64,000 nucleotides of DNA, taken from the NCBI GenBank assembly GCA_032433765.1, contig JAVIAB010000046.1, positions 60,981,388-61,045,387 of the forward strand. The letters run 5' to 3'. Each line of letters opens with the position of its first letter. The stretch's first letter is position 1. The notes beneath the pieces were generated by a model that saw only the letters and a program-made list of their open reading frames with translations, searched no databases and was not told the origin of the DNA. Below, piece after piece: positions 43,927-54,093 of the stretch. The translations under genes were made by a program, and so were the position numbers. The stretch is from Megaustenia siamemsis (taxonomy: Eukaryota > Mollusca > Gastropoda > Stylommatophora > Ariophantidae).

Positions 43927-46065
43927 TCCAGCCTATCAATTTGAGTCGTACTGACAGTAAGAATTCAAGAATTGCCAGGGCATACTCGATTGGTGCGAGG
44001 ACTAATCCCTGGAACAGAAGAGTAAGTAGCCTCTGCTTGATGTTGGCAGCTGCCATGACCTTCAGGGTGGCTAATCCTTTGCGGGATTTTGTTATCACAT
44101 GGTCGACGTGGTCGCGAAAACACAGACTGCGATCAAACTTAAATCCGAGGTATGTCATCAACTTGTCCCTGGTCACCTCATCAGCTCCCATTCGTACTAC
44201 CGGTGTGGTCGTATTAACGATATGATTGCTAAGGGAGAACCATGAAACTGATGCTTTATTAGGATTAACCATGGCACCTGAAACCCCACACCAGGAAGAA
44301 ATGTGATCCAGTTCGTCTTGCATTGTGGAGGCGATTCCCCGTCTGCCTCTTCCCTGTCGATATACCAGAATATCATCAGCAAAAGTCATAGTTCTTCCCC
44401 TCCCATCCAGCTGTTGTCTGTGATCGTTATTGTGTACAGGTTAAATAGAACTGGTGACAATGGTGAGCCTTGTGCCTGGACAAATGGAAATTGGCTCAGA
44501 AGACCAACTTCCACATCTGAGTATCACCTTCCTCTGAAACAGTGCCACGGCGATCCATCTAATGAGGAAGGGGTGCACCGCCAGTTTGAGGAGCATATGC
44601 ATGAGATATTCAAATGGTAACCTGATGTATGGATCCTCCAGATCTATAGCAGCAGCACATGTCTCCTCTTGTCTGTGGAAGTCTTCAAAGACGTCATAGG
44701 CAAAGACTGCCACATTGAGCCATGTCTCTTTGTTATATCTATAACCACAGAGTGTGGGTGGGAATACGCGGATCTGTTCAAGGTGACAGGTGAGGACATG
44801 GGCAACTATTTTCTCCAGCAGCTTGCCCGCAGTGTTCTGCATTGTGATGATTCTGTAGGCACTGATCTGAGAATGGTCCTTGTTTGGCTTCGGTAGCGGT
44901 AGTAAGTAGCTGTGTAGCCACTCCTCCTTAATCTGGCCACTCCGAACACTGGCATTAAACTCATTGGCCAGTTTTGTCAAGTCGTCATCAGCTAAATCGC
45001 CTATGTCATCGTACCGAACACCATCTGGACCAGGAGCAGTGTAGCGTGACCTTTTAAATGTCGTGCAAATGGTATTAGCTGTGATTGTGAGATCTTCTTC
45101 CAACCCTACATCCTTACACAATTTTGACTGCGATCCCCGTATCCTCATTCTTACAATTAGGTGCATCATTTTTTGGTTGACCTCTACTTTCAGGCGCTTC
45201 AAGAGCTTAAGTTGTGTTCTTCCATTCCTTCTGGCTTTCTGCCATGTCTTGACCATTTGTCTCTTGCTCCGCGAAGCTTCGTCAGCATCTACATTCCACC
45301 AGGGTGGTTGCGTCCATCTCTCCTGCCTCCTACGAGGGGCGTGCTGTTTCCTATGTCTGATTTTGCTAATGACGTCCTGGTCTGTTTTCTCGTAGTTGAA
45401 TGTGTAGAGCTTTCTTTTCTGGCTTCTATTTCTGCTTTTCTCAATTAGGAGGACACATGGATAGTGATCACTTCCGTGGAACCCCAGTGCACTCAACCTG
45501 CAAACCGGTGCGAAGGTGGAAGACACCAGTGCCAGGTCAATGACACTATCAGAGTCCCCTGTTCGAGTGGCCATCCTTGATGCCCTACCATCATTCAAGC
45601 ACACTAAATCAGCCGACACCAGTGCGTTCTCTAGGTCTTCTCCCTGCTTGTTGGTTATGACGTTACCCCACTGATTTCCTCTAGCATTAAAGTCTCCGCA
45701 GAAAATGACGTTCTCTTCATCAAACTCGAAGAGATTCTGCCATTGTTGTGTGTTCGCCTTCCCATTACAGGCATACACACTAACAATCACGAAATGAACT
45801 GGGGTCTGCACCCTAGCCGCATGCACCTGCAATTCTGCATTGTCCCATGCAGACATATCAACCTCAGCTGCCACCATATTGTTGCGCACAAGGATGGCCT
45901 GCCCAAGGTGTCATCTATTGTAAAACAATGAAAGCCAGGAGTACTTACTGTCCTGTCACCAAGAAGAGTTTCTTGCAAAACCATTATATCGGCGCCACAC
46001 AGTAGCTTATCAAGAATGGGCCATTGTTGATTTATGGACCCACAATTCCAGTAAGTAACGTGCAC
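43883..46065 (-). pseudogene. LINE-D endonuclease/reverse transcriptase, frameshifted
   Basis: The endonuclease starts YWNCGSINQQWPILDKLLCG with the E of VLQETLLG and continues after a frame change at about 45888 with VSVYACNGKANTQQ, FCGDFNARGNQWGN and GFHGSDHYPC. Reverse-transcriptase motifs are RYTAPGPDGVRYDDIGDLAD, SAYRIITMQNTAGKLLEKIV, CAAAIDLEDPYIRLPFEYLM and, after another break at about 44441, MTFADDILVYRQGRGRRGIA, which holds the catalytic FADD. The D-P-Y in place of D-x-A/Y-F at motif A and the lost G-x-P-Q-G box suggest inactivity. Confidence 0.85.
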
Positions 46066-46080
46066 ATACTTTAGGCCTAG

Positions 46081-46842
46081 CCTCTCACACTTCGACAGTT
46101 TAATGCCACCATGCTTGCCATGTCGTGTTTTCCTTCTTTGATGATGTCATTTGGGCTGCATCTGAATACATACACTTACCATCGTTATAGATGATTTTGT
46201 CGCTGAACGTCGATGCTGTGGATGGTCTAGACTCATGCGCACTTACTCAGTCGCACGGTCCAGAACCCGTTTCCACGTTATAAAATGGCCAACTCCAGTA
46301 AATAGCTCTGCAGCACGCGGATACACTGTGAGTCTTTCACAAATTAAATGAATTACGCGTTGTTGACGACAGACCGGCGTAAACAAACTGCCATATTTTG
46401 ACGCGTTCAATAGTGCACTCAACAACAAGGATGAGTATAAGTGATTAAATAAGGAAATTGTAACAAAATGCAATGAATCAAAAGAAGCAACGTGATTTAC
46501 ATCAAATAGAAAGCGCGTACAATCACACGATCTCTTAAAATATCAATAAAAACAAACAAATAAACAGAAAAGTTCACTGGAAATCAGCACTTATCTGTGA
46601 GTCCTCTGAAGAAGACAACGAACAGGGTGCCATCATGTCACTTATGATCACTAGTACAGTGAGCATAAAAACATAGATCTTCATAAGATACAATTTTTAC
46701 AAAAAAGAGGTGCTCAAAAATATTCTTTCTCTTTTACTAACAGAAACTATTAAATTGTAACTTCATATAAACAAAAACAGTTGATCCATGTTAATATAAG
46801 AGATGAAACACTGTGAAATATGTAGAACTTATATAAATTATA
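46081..46842. other. LINE-D 5' flank or intron, nothing certain
   Basis: 46081-46240 may be 5' LINE-D sequence just before the endonuclease (a broken frame reads MASMVALNCRSVRG on the minus strand). From 46240 to 46842 I recognise nothing. Confidence 0.35.
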
Positions 46843-47015
46843 GCCTTCAATAAAAGTTCAAGAACACCAGACCCAAGGGCCGACCATGAAAAAGATGGAT
46901 TGATAGAATATTAGAAGCACTAGGAAACATAACAACAGCAGAGGCAAATAGAAGAGCAAAAGACCGCAAATTATATCTCCCGTCAATGCTGAAAGGCAAA
47001 TGAAGAAAAAGAATA
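46843..47015 (+). mobile_element. LINE-E 3' fragment with 12-bp TSD
   Basis: A 173-bp insert flanked by ATATAAATTATA at 46831-46842 and 47016-47027. The plus strand encodes RPRKRWIDRILEALGNITTA and EANRRAKDRKLYLPSMLKGK, the LINE-E C-terminus, and ends in GAAGAAAAAGAAT. Confidence 0.9.
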
Positions 47016-47388
47016 ATATAAATTATATATTCCCAGCATATTTTACCCGAGAATGACAAAAACTGAGATCAAACTATGTAGGAGGGGATTCCATATTTGA
47101 CATCACAATTGCTCTAAACTAAGTTAGACATTTTAAAGAGTACACATGATACTGAGCTCTCCATAGCCTCTGAACATAAACTCACAATTGATTGTGTATT
47201 CACAATATATTTGTTCAGAGAAAAACATGCTATGACTTCCATCAACAGACTAATCAATATTTCTACCTCCCACCCCATGCAGCAAGTTTGTATGAAATTC
47301 TCCTGCAACCTAGTTCTGGTTTCTGTGTTGATGATGCAGATGCTGGCATTTTTACCAACTAAATTTTCTTTTATTTGAACTGACTTGC

Positions 47389-47498
47389 CTTATTGGGAGA
47401 AGTAGTGATGCTCCAGGTACAGCTATCATGATGATTATAATGCCCTTGAGATGGATAACGTAAGGAGCCAGTCTCACCATTTAAGTCACCTCCACATT
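47389..47498 (-). CDS. Exon: first part of CUB domain 1
   Basis: This 110-nt exon has acceptor TTTTGTTTTCAG and encodes CGGDLNGETGSLRYP followed by a stretch ending in CTWSITTSPNK. It therefore carries the first two of the four conserved CUB cysteines. It enters in phase 1 and leaves in phase 0, which fits the next exon (42355-42115). The donor reads AATAAG|GCAAGT, a GC-AG intron donor with otherwise ideal consensus. A GT four bases further on would break the frame to the next CUB exon. The following intron is about 5 kb and contains LINE-D. Confidence 0.75.
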
Positions 47499-47534
47499 CT
47501 GAAAACAAAACAATTTTATTTTATGGAAAGAATA

Positions 47535-47782
47535 TATAAAGATAACACAACACCAGACTGAAAGATATGAAGAGAACACACTATCATATTAAAGAAGATA
47601 AAGATAATACAGCACTAGAATGAAAGAATATAAAGAGAACACAACACCAGACTGAAAGATATAAAGAGAACACAACATCAGATTAAAGAAGACAAAGATA
47701 ACACACCACAAGACTGAAAGATCTAAAGAGAACACAACATCAGATTAAAGAAGATAAAGATAATACAATACTAGACTGAGGG
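47535..47782. repeat. Intronic tandem repeat, about 31-bp half-units
   Basis: Two related half-units alternate: one contains ACTGAAAGATATAAAGAGAA and one contains TTAAAGAAGATAAAGATAA, each ending in a CACAACA-CAG motif. About four double units. It begins 40 bp upstream (minus strand) of the CUB1 first exon. Confidence 0.75.
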
Positions 47783-48394
47783 TGTCATGGCATCGGGATG
47801 TGACGGTGCTTTTTGATTCAACAAGTGTTGATAGTGTTAAAGTGATTTTCATAGGACAGATGTGTTGAAATAGTGTTTTTTAATATCCATTGTTGTTTCT
47901 TAACTTCTGACGGAAATGTGGACAGTGTGGTTTTTGGATGTTTAAATTGAGTTATATTTATTCTTCTTTTTACATTGTGCTTGACCTATCGTCAATAGGT
48001 TAACGAAATATGTTCACTGCTTCATTGATGAAACATATGTTTTTGACAATGACACCTCTACCAGACATGTCCATCCCAAAATATACGAAGTCTGTGACGG
48101 TGGATGAGGCAAAAGAATCAGAAGTGATTAACAGCTCAGAAAGCAAAAACAGCAAAGTGTGTGGTACATAAGAGGTGTGTTTAGGACATGAAAGACAAAT
48201 ATGGCTGACAACTGAGGAAGAGATAAGAGCCTCTCCTTGTTTTACACCAAATAAAACCATGGAGAGCAATTTGAAAAATCTTATACAACAGCAAATTAAC
48301 TTAATTAAGACTTAAAAATATGTACATAGAATGTTAAAACTCTATACAAAATTTGAAAACTAGATAATTTTTTATTAGAAGCTAAAAGAATGTT
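47783..48394 (+). mobile_element. LINE-A 5' end fragment, diverged
   Basis: The 5' region (TTATATTTATTCTTCTTT, TCTGTGACGGTGGATGAGG) and N-terminal codons (ESEVINSSESKNSKVCGT) match 20116-20420. It then degenerates through the start of the endonuclease (RTLYKI-like) to about 48394, where it joins LINE-B. Confidence 0.75.
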
Positions 48395-48690
48395 AGAATC
48401 AGAATAGTTAAAGCAGCAATGTCTTTCAGAAGACTTGAAACGTTGTGGAAAACAAAACATATCAGCACAAACACAAAACTTAGACTATTCAAATCAACCA
48501 TACAATCAACACTTACATATGCATATGTGAGACCTGGAAAACAAGAGACATAGAAATAGAAACAAAGTTGAACGCATTCGAAAATAAATGTCTAAGGAAA
48601 ATACCTGGTATAGCATGGAATGAATTCAAAACAAACGAAGAAATTAGAGAAATCATCAATCAACCACTAATATCTTCAGTAATCAAGAAA
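48395..48690 (+). mobile_element. LINE-B, left part
   Basis: Encodes IRIVKAAMSFRRLETLWKTK, KLRLFKSTIQSTLTYAYV, IETKLNAFENKCLRKIPGIA and NEEIREIINQPLISSVIKK. It is interrupted after AATCAAGAAA (48681-48690) by LINE-A2 and resumes at 49431. Confidence 0.85.
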
Positions 48691-49430
48691 TGATATGAAA
48701 TGATAGACATAATAGTAGAAGAAAGCAACAAGAAAGGTCTCAGTCTGAATAGTAAGAAAACAGAAGTAATGGTTATATCGAAGAAACAATCATCACCATC
48801 ATGCAGCATAAAAATAAACAAGACAAATCTGAAACAAGTGCAACGTTTCGAATACTTGGGCACAATAATTACATCAGATGGGAGATGCACCACAGAAATA
48901 AAAAGCAGAATAGCTCAGGCCAAAATAGCATTTCAGAAAATGAAAAATATCTTATGCAACAAATCTATGTCAATAAAAATGAGAAAGAGATTTCATCGGT
49001 GCTATATAGAACCAATTCTGACCTATGGAAGCGAATCATGTACAGTAGACAAACAAATGAAAAGACGGTTAGAGGCCACAGAGATGAGATTTCTCAGAAA
49101 AATGTTGAAAGTTCCCTGGACAGATAAAAAGACCAATGAGGAAGTTCTCAAATAGGCCAACACAAAAAGGGAGCTCTTAAAAAACATCAGAAAGAAGCAG
49201 TCAACATTTTTCTGGCACATCATGAGAAGAGGGAAGTTGGAATACTTGGTTACAACTGGCAAAATAAAAGGAAAGAGAGATCGCAGACGACAAAGAGAGA
49301 AAATACTGGATAGCTTGGTGTCATGGCATGGAAAACAGTCAACAACAGAACTGATACGATGCACTGTAGATAGAAGTTTGTGGAGGGACATGATCGTCTA
49401 CGCCAACCGGCAGGGTACATGATGATGATG
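48691..49430 (+). mobile_element. LINE-A2 nested in LINE-B, with 10-bp TSD
   Basis: A 740-bp insert between AATCAAGAAA at 48681-48690 and 49431-49440, ending in GATGATGATG. The frame is open over 48700-49155: MIDIIVEESNKKGLSLNSKK, TEVMVISKKQSS, FEYLGTIITSDGRCTTEIKS and YGSESCTVDKQMKRRLEATE. After one stop at 49153 it continues with RKKQSTFFWHIMRRGKLEYL and LWRDMIVYANRQGT. It is 5'-truncated just after the YADD region. Confidence 0.9.
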
Positions 49431-49757
49431 AATCAAGAAAAGATGATGGTCATATGTTGGACATGTGAGGAGGAGAGATGTTAACTGAATAACAAAGCAA
49501 GTCCTCATGTGGGAGATAATAGGTAAGAGGAAAAGAGGCCAACTCAGAGAGACACTGAGAAGAACATTGATCAGAGAGACAAGAGCAGCAGGAATCGGCT
49601 CCTTCAAAGAGGCAGAGTTGCTTGCACAGAACAGAGACAAATGGCGAGATTTAATAAAAGATCTTTACAAGGATTGAAAACTGCTAGAATAAAAATTTAG
49701 ATAAGAGAAAGAGTATCTGGGTCTATGCCTTTGGGGCCGGCTATGGCTTGAAAGGTC
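49431..49757 (+). mobile_element. LINE-B, right part and TAGA tail
   Basis: Continues the C-terminus after the nested LINE-A2 (SYVGHVRRRDVN, QLRETLRRTLIRETRAAGIG, LLAQNRDKWRDLIKDLYKD). It ends in the conserved 3' untranslated segment GGCTTGAAAGGTCAATAGAT followed by AG. The tail is shorter here than at 4191 or 55530. Confidence 0.85.
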
Positions 49758-49764
49758 AATAGAT

Positions 49765-50945
49765 AGTTGGTCCTGTGTAAACTCTGATAGAGGTGACCTT
49801 GCGTAAACTCTGATAGAGGTGACCTTGCATAAACTGTCATAAAGTGGTCATGTGCAAACTCTCATAAAGGTGGCCTTGTGTAAACTCTCATAAAGGTGGC
49901 CTTGTGTAAACTCTCATAAAGGTGACCTTGTGTAAACTCTCATAAAGGTGGTCTTGTATAAACTCTCATAAAGGTGGCCTTGTGTAAACTCTCATAAAGG
50001 TGGCCTTGTGTAAATTCTCATAAAGGTGGCCTAGTGTAAACACTCATAAAGGTGACCTTGTGCAAACTCTCACATAGGTGTTCTTGTGTAAACTCTCATT
50101 AAGGTGACCTTGTGTCAGCTCTCATAAAGGTCGTCTTGGCAAACTTCCATAAATCTCCTTATAATTGCAAACTTTCATAAAGGTGGTCTTGTGTAAGATC
50201 TCATAAAGGAGACCTAGTGAAAACTCTCATAAAGGTGGCCTTTTGTAAACTCTCACAATGGTGGCCTTGTGTAAACTCTCATAATGGTGGCCTTGTGAAA
50301 ACTCTCATAATGGTGGCCTTGTGTAAATTCTCACAATGGGGGCCTTGTGTAAACTCTCATAATGGTGGCCTTGATTAAGCTCTCATAATGGTGGCCTTGT
50401 GTAAACTCTTATAAAGGTGGCCTTGTGTAAGCTCTCATAATGATGGCCTTGAGTAAGCTCTCATAATGGTGGCCTTGTGTAAACTCTTATAAAGGTGGCC
50501 TTGTGTAAACTCACATAAAGGTGACCTTGTGTAAACTCTCATTAAGGTGGCCTTGTGTAAACTCACATAAAGGTGACCTTGTGTAAACTCTTATAAAGAT
50601 GACCTTGTGTAAACTCTTATAAAGGAGGTATTGTATAAACTCTCACAAAGGTGGCCTTGTGTAAACTTTCACTAAGATGTGGCCTTGTGTAAACACTCAC
50701 TAAGTACCCTTGTGTAAACTCTCACAAAGGTGGTCTTGTGTAAACCCTCCTAAAGGTGGCCTTGTGTAAACTCACATAAAGGTGACCTTGTGTAAACTCT
50801 CATTAAGGTGGCCTTGTGTAAACCCTCATCAAGGTGGCCTTGTGTAAACCCTCCTAAAATGTGACCTTGTGTCAGCTCTCATAAAAGTGGTCTTGGCAAA
50901 CTTCCATAAAGCTCCTTATAATTGCAAACTTTCATAGCGACACCT
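49765..50945. repeat. 26-bp minisatellite, about 45 units
   Basis: The unit is of the form AAACTCTCATAAAGGTGGCC plus TTGTGT with many variants (GTGACC, AATGGTGG, CACATAAAG). A distinctive interruption, GTCTTGGCAAACTTCCATAA then CTCCTTATAATTGCAAACTT, occurs at about 50131 and again at about 50890, marking a longer-range duplication of roughly 760 bp. Confidence 0.9.
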
Positions 50946-51098
50946 TTGTGTACATTCTTGTCATGGAGTTTATGTGTAAACTGCTTATTCCTTCTTACTT
51001 GAGAGAACTGACACAGGCACCTTTTATTCCTTAATATAATAGAAACATTTCAAAACAAGATGCTGTAAAATACTAGACTCAGACGTGGACAGACTTAC

Positions 51099-51300
51099 CT
51101 TCCTGCTGTCGCTCACAGTTGGCACCTGTAAAGGCGCTGGAACACTGACACATGTAAAAGGGATCCTCGGTTTGTGTTAAGCAGGATCCACTATTCAGAC
51201 AAGGTGTGCTTGCACATGCATCAACTGTTTCACTGCAAGTTGGTCCTGTGTAACCAGGAGTGCATGAACATGTAAAGGCTGTGACTCCATTGGGCTGAGG
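51099..51300 (-). CDS. Exon: EGF-like domains of the CUB/EGF gene
   Basis: This 202-nt exon begins after a T-rich tract ending in AAAG and ends at a strong donor (GGAAG|GTAAGT). It starts in phase 0 and ends in phase 1. It encodes the second half of one EGF-like domain (FTCSCTPGYTGPTCSE) and one complete EGF-like domain with six cysteines (from DACASTPCLNSGSC to CQCSSAFTGANCE). The next exon downstream begins with the two bases that complete a glutamate codon, followed by the CGG that opens a CUB domain, so the protein passes from EGF to CUB here. An upstream exon carrying the first half of the first EGF was not found between 51.3 and 64 kb. Confidence 0.75.
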
Positions 51301-52384
51301 CTTTAAAAAAAAACATAATTTAACCCTATCTCACAATAGTTTCATAAAAATTATGATATCAAATATAAAATTCTTAGAATTTTACAGTGAGCCAAGTACG
51401 ATTGCTTTCTCTCCCATGTACTTTCCCGATGGTTCATGGCAGTGACACATCATGTGTCATTGCAACCAGGCATTTATTTTTGTGATTTTTTTTAATACAA
51501 CAGTATGTAACAGTAAGAGGAAGATATATTTTTGTGTTTTGGTGTTTTTCAACAAATTGTTTTTTTCCCCTTGATCAGGGAAATTTCCTTGGTCGTCTGA
51601 GACATCAAATAACCCTTTGTGACTTGGGAAGCTCTGCTAATAACGCTTTGAGATGGCCAAACATAGTGATGACATTATGGCATCCGTCTGAATAGACAAA
51701 AAGATACATCCAGTCCAAACAGTCAATTTTGGGTCATAAATCAACCTGAGACAGGAAATCTGAGTTCCCTGTGTGTCTAATTGGTAAATACACAGTTCTG
51801 TGTCAAATGTTCAAAGAAAATACTATTTTTAGTGCTCCTAATGTTACAATCAAGTGGTACTATTTTGTACTATGGAATATATTGTTAACAATAAATGTTA
51901 ACACTATATATTGGTTCTAAGGCCATTGCTGGAATTGTTTGACGTCATTTATTTACAAGTTACAACTTATTAATACGGACTGCTCTGCCAAATCAATCGA
52001 AGGTTTCACTTTAGGGATTTTGCACCATCGTTACTATGTTTTGTATGTTGTTGGCTGCATTCACTACATTAATCAGTTGTTTGTGGGTGCATCCATTGTT
52101 GTGCGTGGTACATCATCGTAATGGCTGATCATTTAACCCTAAACTGGCCGTATGCTTATAATGAAGAGCAAAATGACGGAGTTTTGTTCATGACTTTGCA
52201 GCCCCATTGTGACTCACAGAGTTTTATGTTGGTCAGGAGGGATGCTGTCTAGATTCAAGACTGTGAGATTGTGGGTAGACTTGTGGACTGGTTTCTCATT
52301 TCAGAGATTCACATTGCAGGGGAGACTAATGGACTATTTGATGTCCAATGTGGATAATCCAATGAATAATTGTGTTTCATATGT
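51301..52384. other. Intron sequence, nothing recognised
   Basis: No element or further EGF exon was recognised on the minus strand, although the cubilin-like gene must continue upstream. Confidence 0.4.
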
Positions 52385-52560
52385 TTGAATTTCAAGACAA
52401 AAATAATGTGTCTAACATCATCAAGCGCTATAAATTTTTTTTTTATTGGACGATCAACATTTTTGGGAAGACATGAACTTCCGGTCAATATGGCAGATAC
52501 GTGACAGAACCATTTTAGGCTGTGTCTGAAAAGTGTTTCCTGTTGCAGTTTCCTCATATT
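52385..52560 (-). repeat. Dispersed repeat, copy of 19835-19985
   Basis: The reverse complement contains GAGGAAACTGCAACAGGAAA, GACCGGAAGTTCATGTCTTC, AAAATGTTGATCGTC and GCGCTTGATGATGT, in the same order as on the plus strand at 19835-19985. The class is unknown. Confidence 0.6.
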
Positions 52561-52689
52561 ACAAGTCCAGTTTGCTGCAGGAGCTACTGAGTTAAGTGCT
52601 CTGTCAGTGAGCTGTGCATTTCATTCATTTTGATCATGTTTCAATAATCCGATTGCTTGTGAAGAATGATATCATATGACAGGGAACAG

Positions 52690-52965
52690 ATGGCTGTGTG
52701 GGGGACTGGTCGAGGCAAGATGCAGGCATAAAGACAGAGAAGTTGTAGGTTTAAATCCCGGCTGCACCAGTTCGGATCTTTATTTATGATTTCTCTCTGC
52801 AGCAATCACCCATGGTCTTAGCAGCGAGGCCTGGCTTGAAACGTCAATTACTCATCGACGGAAAAAATATGAGTACCTCCAAAGATGGAGTTATCAGCCT
52901 GTGCGGCGAGGGACCCCTGTGCACATGGCTGCCAGGAAAAAAATGGATTAACATGCAAAATTTAG
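52690..52965 (+). repeat. Possible tRNA-derived SINE
   Basis: GGGGGACTGGTCGAGGCAAG resembles an A box and, 46 bp later, GTAGGTTTAAATCCCGGCTG resembles a B box. An unrelated body of about 200 bp follows. No TSD or second copy was found in the window. Confidence 0.4.
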
Positions 52966-54018
52966 TTCCTAGTCTCTAGGGACTTTGTGAGAGAAGTCAA
53001 AGCTGGTGAACGCCAACAGAAAAAAAAAAAAAAAAAAGATGGCTGCGTTCACTTTCTGTGCGGTTTCGCCTTATGTCTTTTGGAGTGCGCTGAGACTGCT
53101 ATGATGGGGACTGCAGCTACCTTTCTTTGTTCGGAAGATGAAATATTAATTTGGATGATTCTACTGGCACGGGTGACTGAGTAATTATGGATTCTAATTC
53201 GTTTGCAGTGATACCGGGCCCACCATAAACATAACCATAACTATGGAATGTAATGAAGCGTGCCACAGGTAGGTATCATAAATAAAAGAATTAACAAAAC
53301 AAAATCTAATTAAATCATCAAATAATTAGGATTTGTAGATTTGATAAATACATTTCAACTCTTAGAAGTCTTGAGATTTTTTAAAGTATTTGTTTAATAT
53401 TTCCGGTTCTTTATTTGTGGACAACCACAGAAGTCAATCTTTGGTTTGAACCTAGGCTTATTGCTGAATAGGGGATGAGTTCTTGTTAAATGTTATTGTT
53501 TTAAGAATTATAATGTGTTTGTTTACTTAATAACGTGACCTAATTGTTTGTTACTAAAAATAAACATTGACCTAACACACAGCATAAAAATAAAAATTTA
53601 CCAAGAAGGTTAAAAAAAAAGTATGAAGATTGTTATGAAAACCTTTAATACGGTCATTTACAACATTAATTGTTACATTAATTAAACCTGTGCTGAAGTC
53701 GAATGTGTTGGGCCAAAAGGCGTATCACAGTTATACTGCAAACCACAACACAAGGTATATATGCCCACTTAACGTCCTTTTAAGGGAGGATGATGAAGAT
53801 GTGTACTTCTTTAGTTTTCGGGCAAACACAAACAAATAAACATTAATTAAAACACTTTTTAAAAAAAATTAAAAATAAATTACTAGTACAAATTATAAAA
53901 AAGTATATAAAAGTGACAAATAATAGTCAAATTGCTCCCTATGTTACAGTGACACTTATATAACAACACAATGTTAGAATACCATGCTTCATTTGAAAAG
54001 AAATCATATTATGTGTTA
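52966..54018. other. Unassigned interval
   Basis: Contains an A18-like run at about 53021-53038. Otherwise AT-rich sequence without a recognisable gene or repeat. Confidence 0.4.
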
Positions 54019-54093
54019 TATATATATATATATATAGTGTGTGTGTGTGTGTGTGTGCGTGTGTGTGCAAGCGTGCATGCGTGCGTGCGTGTG
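54019..54093. repeat. AT/GT dinucleotide microsatellite
   Basis: An (AT)n run followed by (GT)n with GCGTGCAT interruptions. It lies directly at the 5' junction of a LINE-B copy. Confidence 0.9.

Larger units (their letters stand above)
42722..46080 (-). mobile_element. LINE-D (I/Nimb/jockey-like, with RNase H), nearly complete second ORF
   Basis: From 46065 downward: endonuclease, reverse transcriptase, RNase H and a C-terminal tail, ending in CAATGATGATGAC at 42722. A LINE-A fragment is inserted at 43783-43926. No first ORF (gag-like) was recognised upstream. RNase H plus an apurinic endonuclease is the signature of the I-group LINEs, which distinguishes this family from the RTE-like elements around it. 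It occupies the intron inside CUB1. Confidence 0.85.
1951..51300 (-). other. Multi-exon EGF/CUB gene, cubilin-like (partial, spans most of the window)
   Basis: Six minus-strand exons chain into one reading frame: 51300-51099, 47498-47389, 42355-42115, 31894-31713, 31346-31184 and 2135-1951. Phases match at every junction: 1 into CUB1, 0 inside it, 1 between CUB1 and CUB2, 0 inside, 1 into CUB3. The encoded order is a partial EGF, a complete EGF, CUB, CUB and half a CUB. EGF repeats followed by a run of CUB domains is the layout of cubilin, a large extracellular endocytic receptor for vitamin-B12-carrier and other ligands. That identity is inference; tolloid-like or other CUB/EGF proteins remain possible. 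The 5' part (signal peptide, earlier EGFs) and the 3' part lie outside the window or were not recognised. Introns of 4 to 29 kb are filled with transposons and minisatellites. Confidence 0.65.

Noticed and set aside
47783..48300. An independent small gene with the start sequence shared at 20274 and 33410
   Set aside because: The shared sequence is the 5' region of LINE-A; the frame degenerates soon after.
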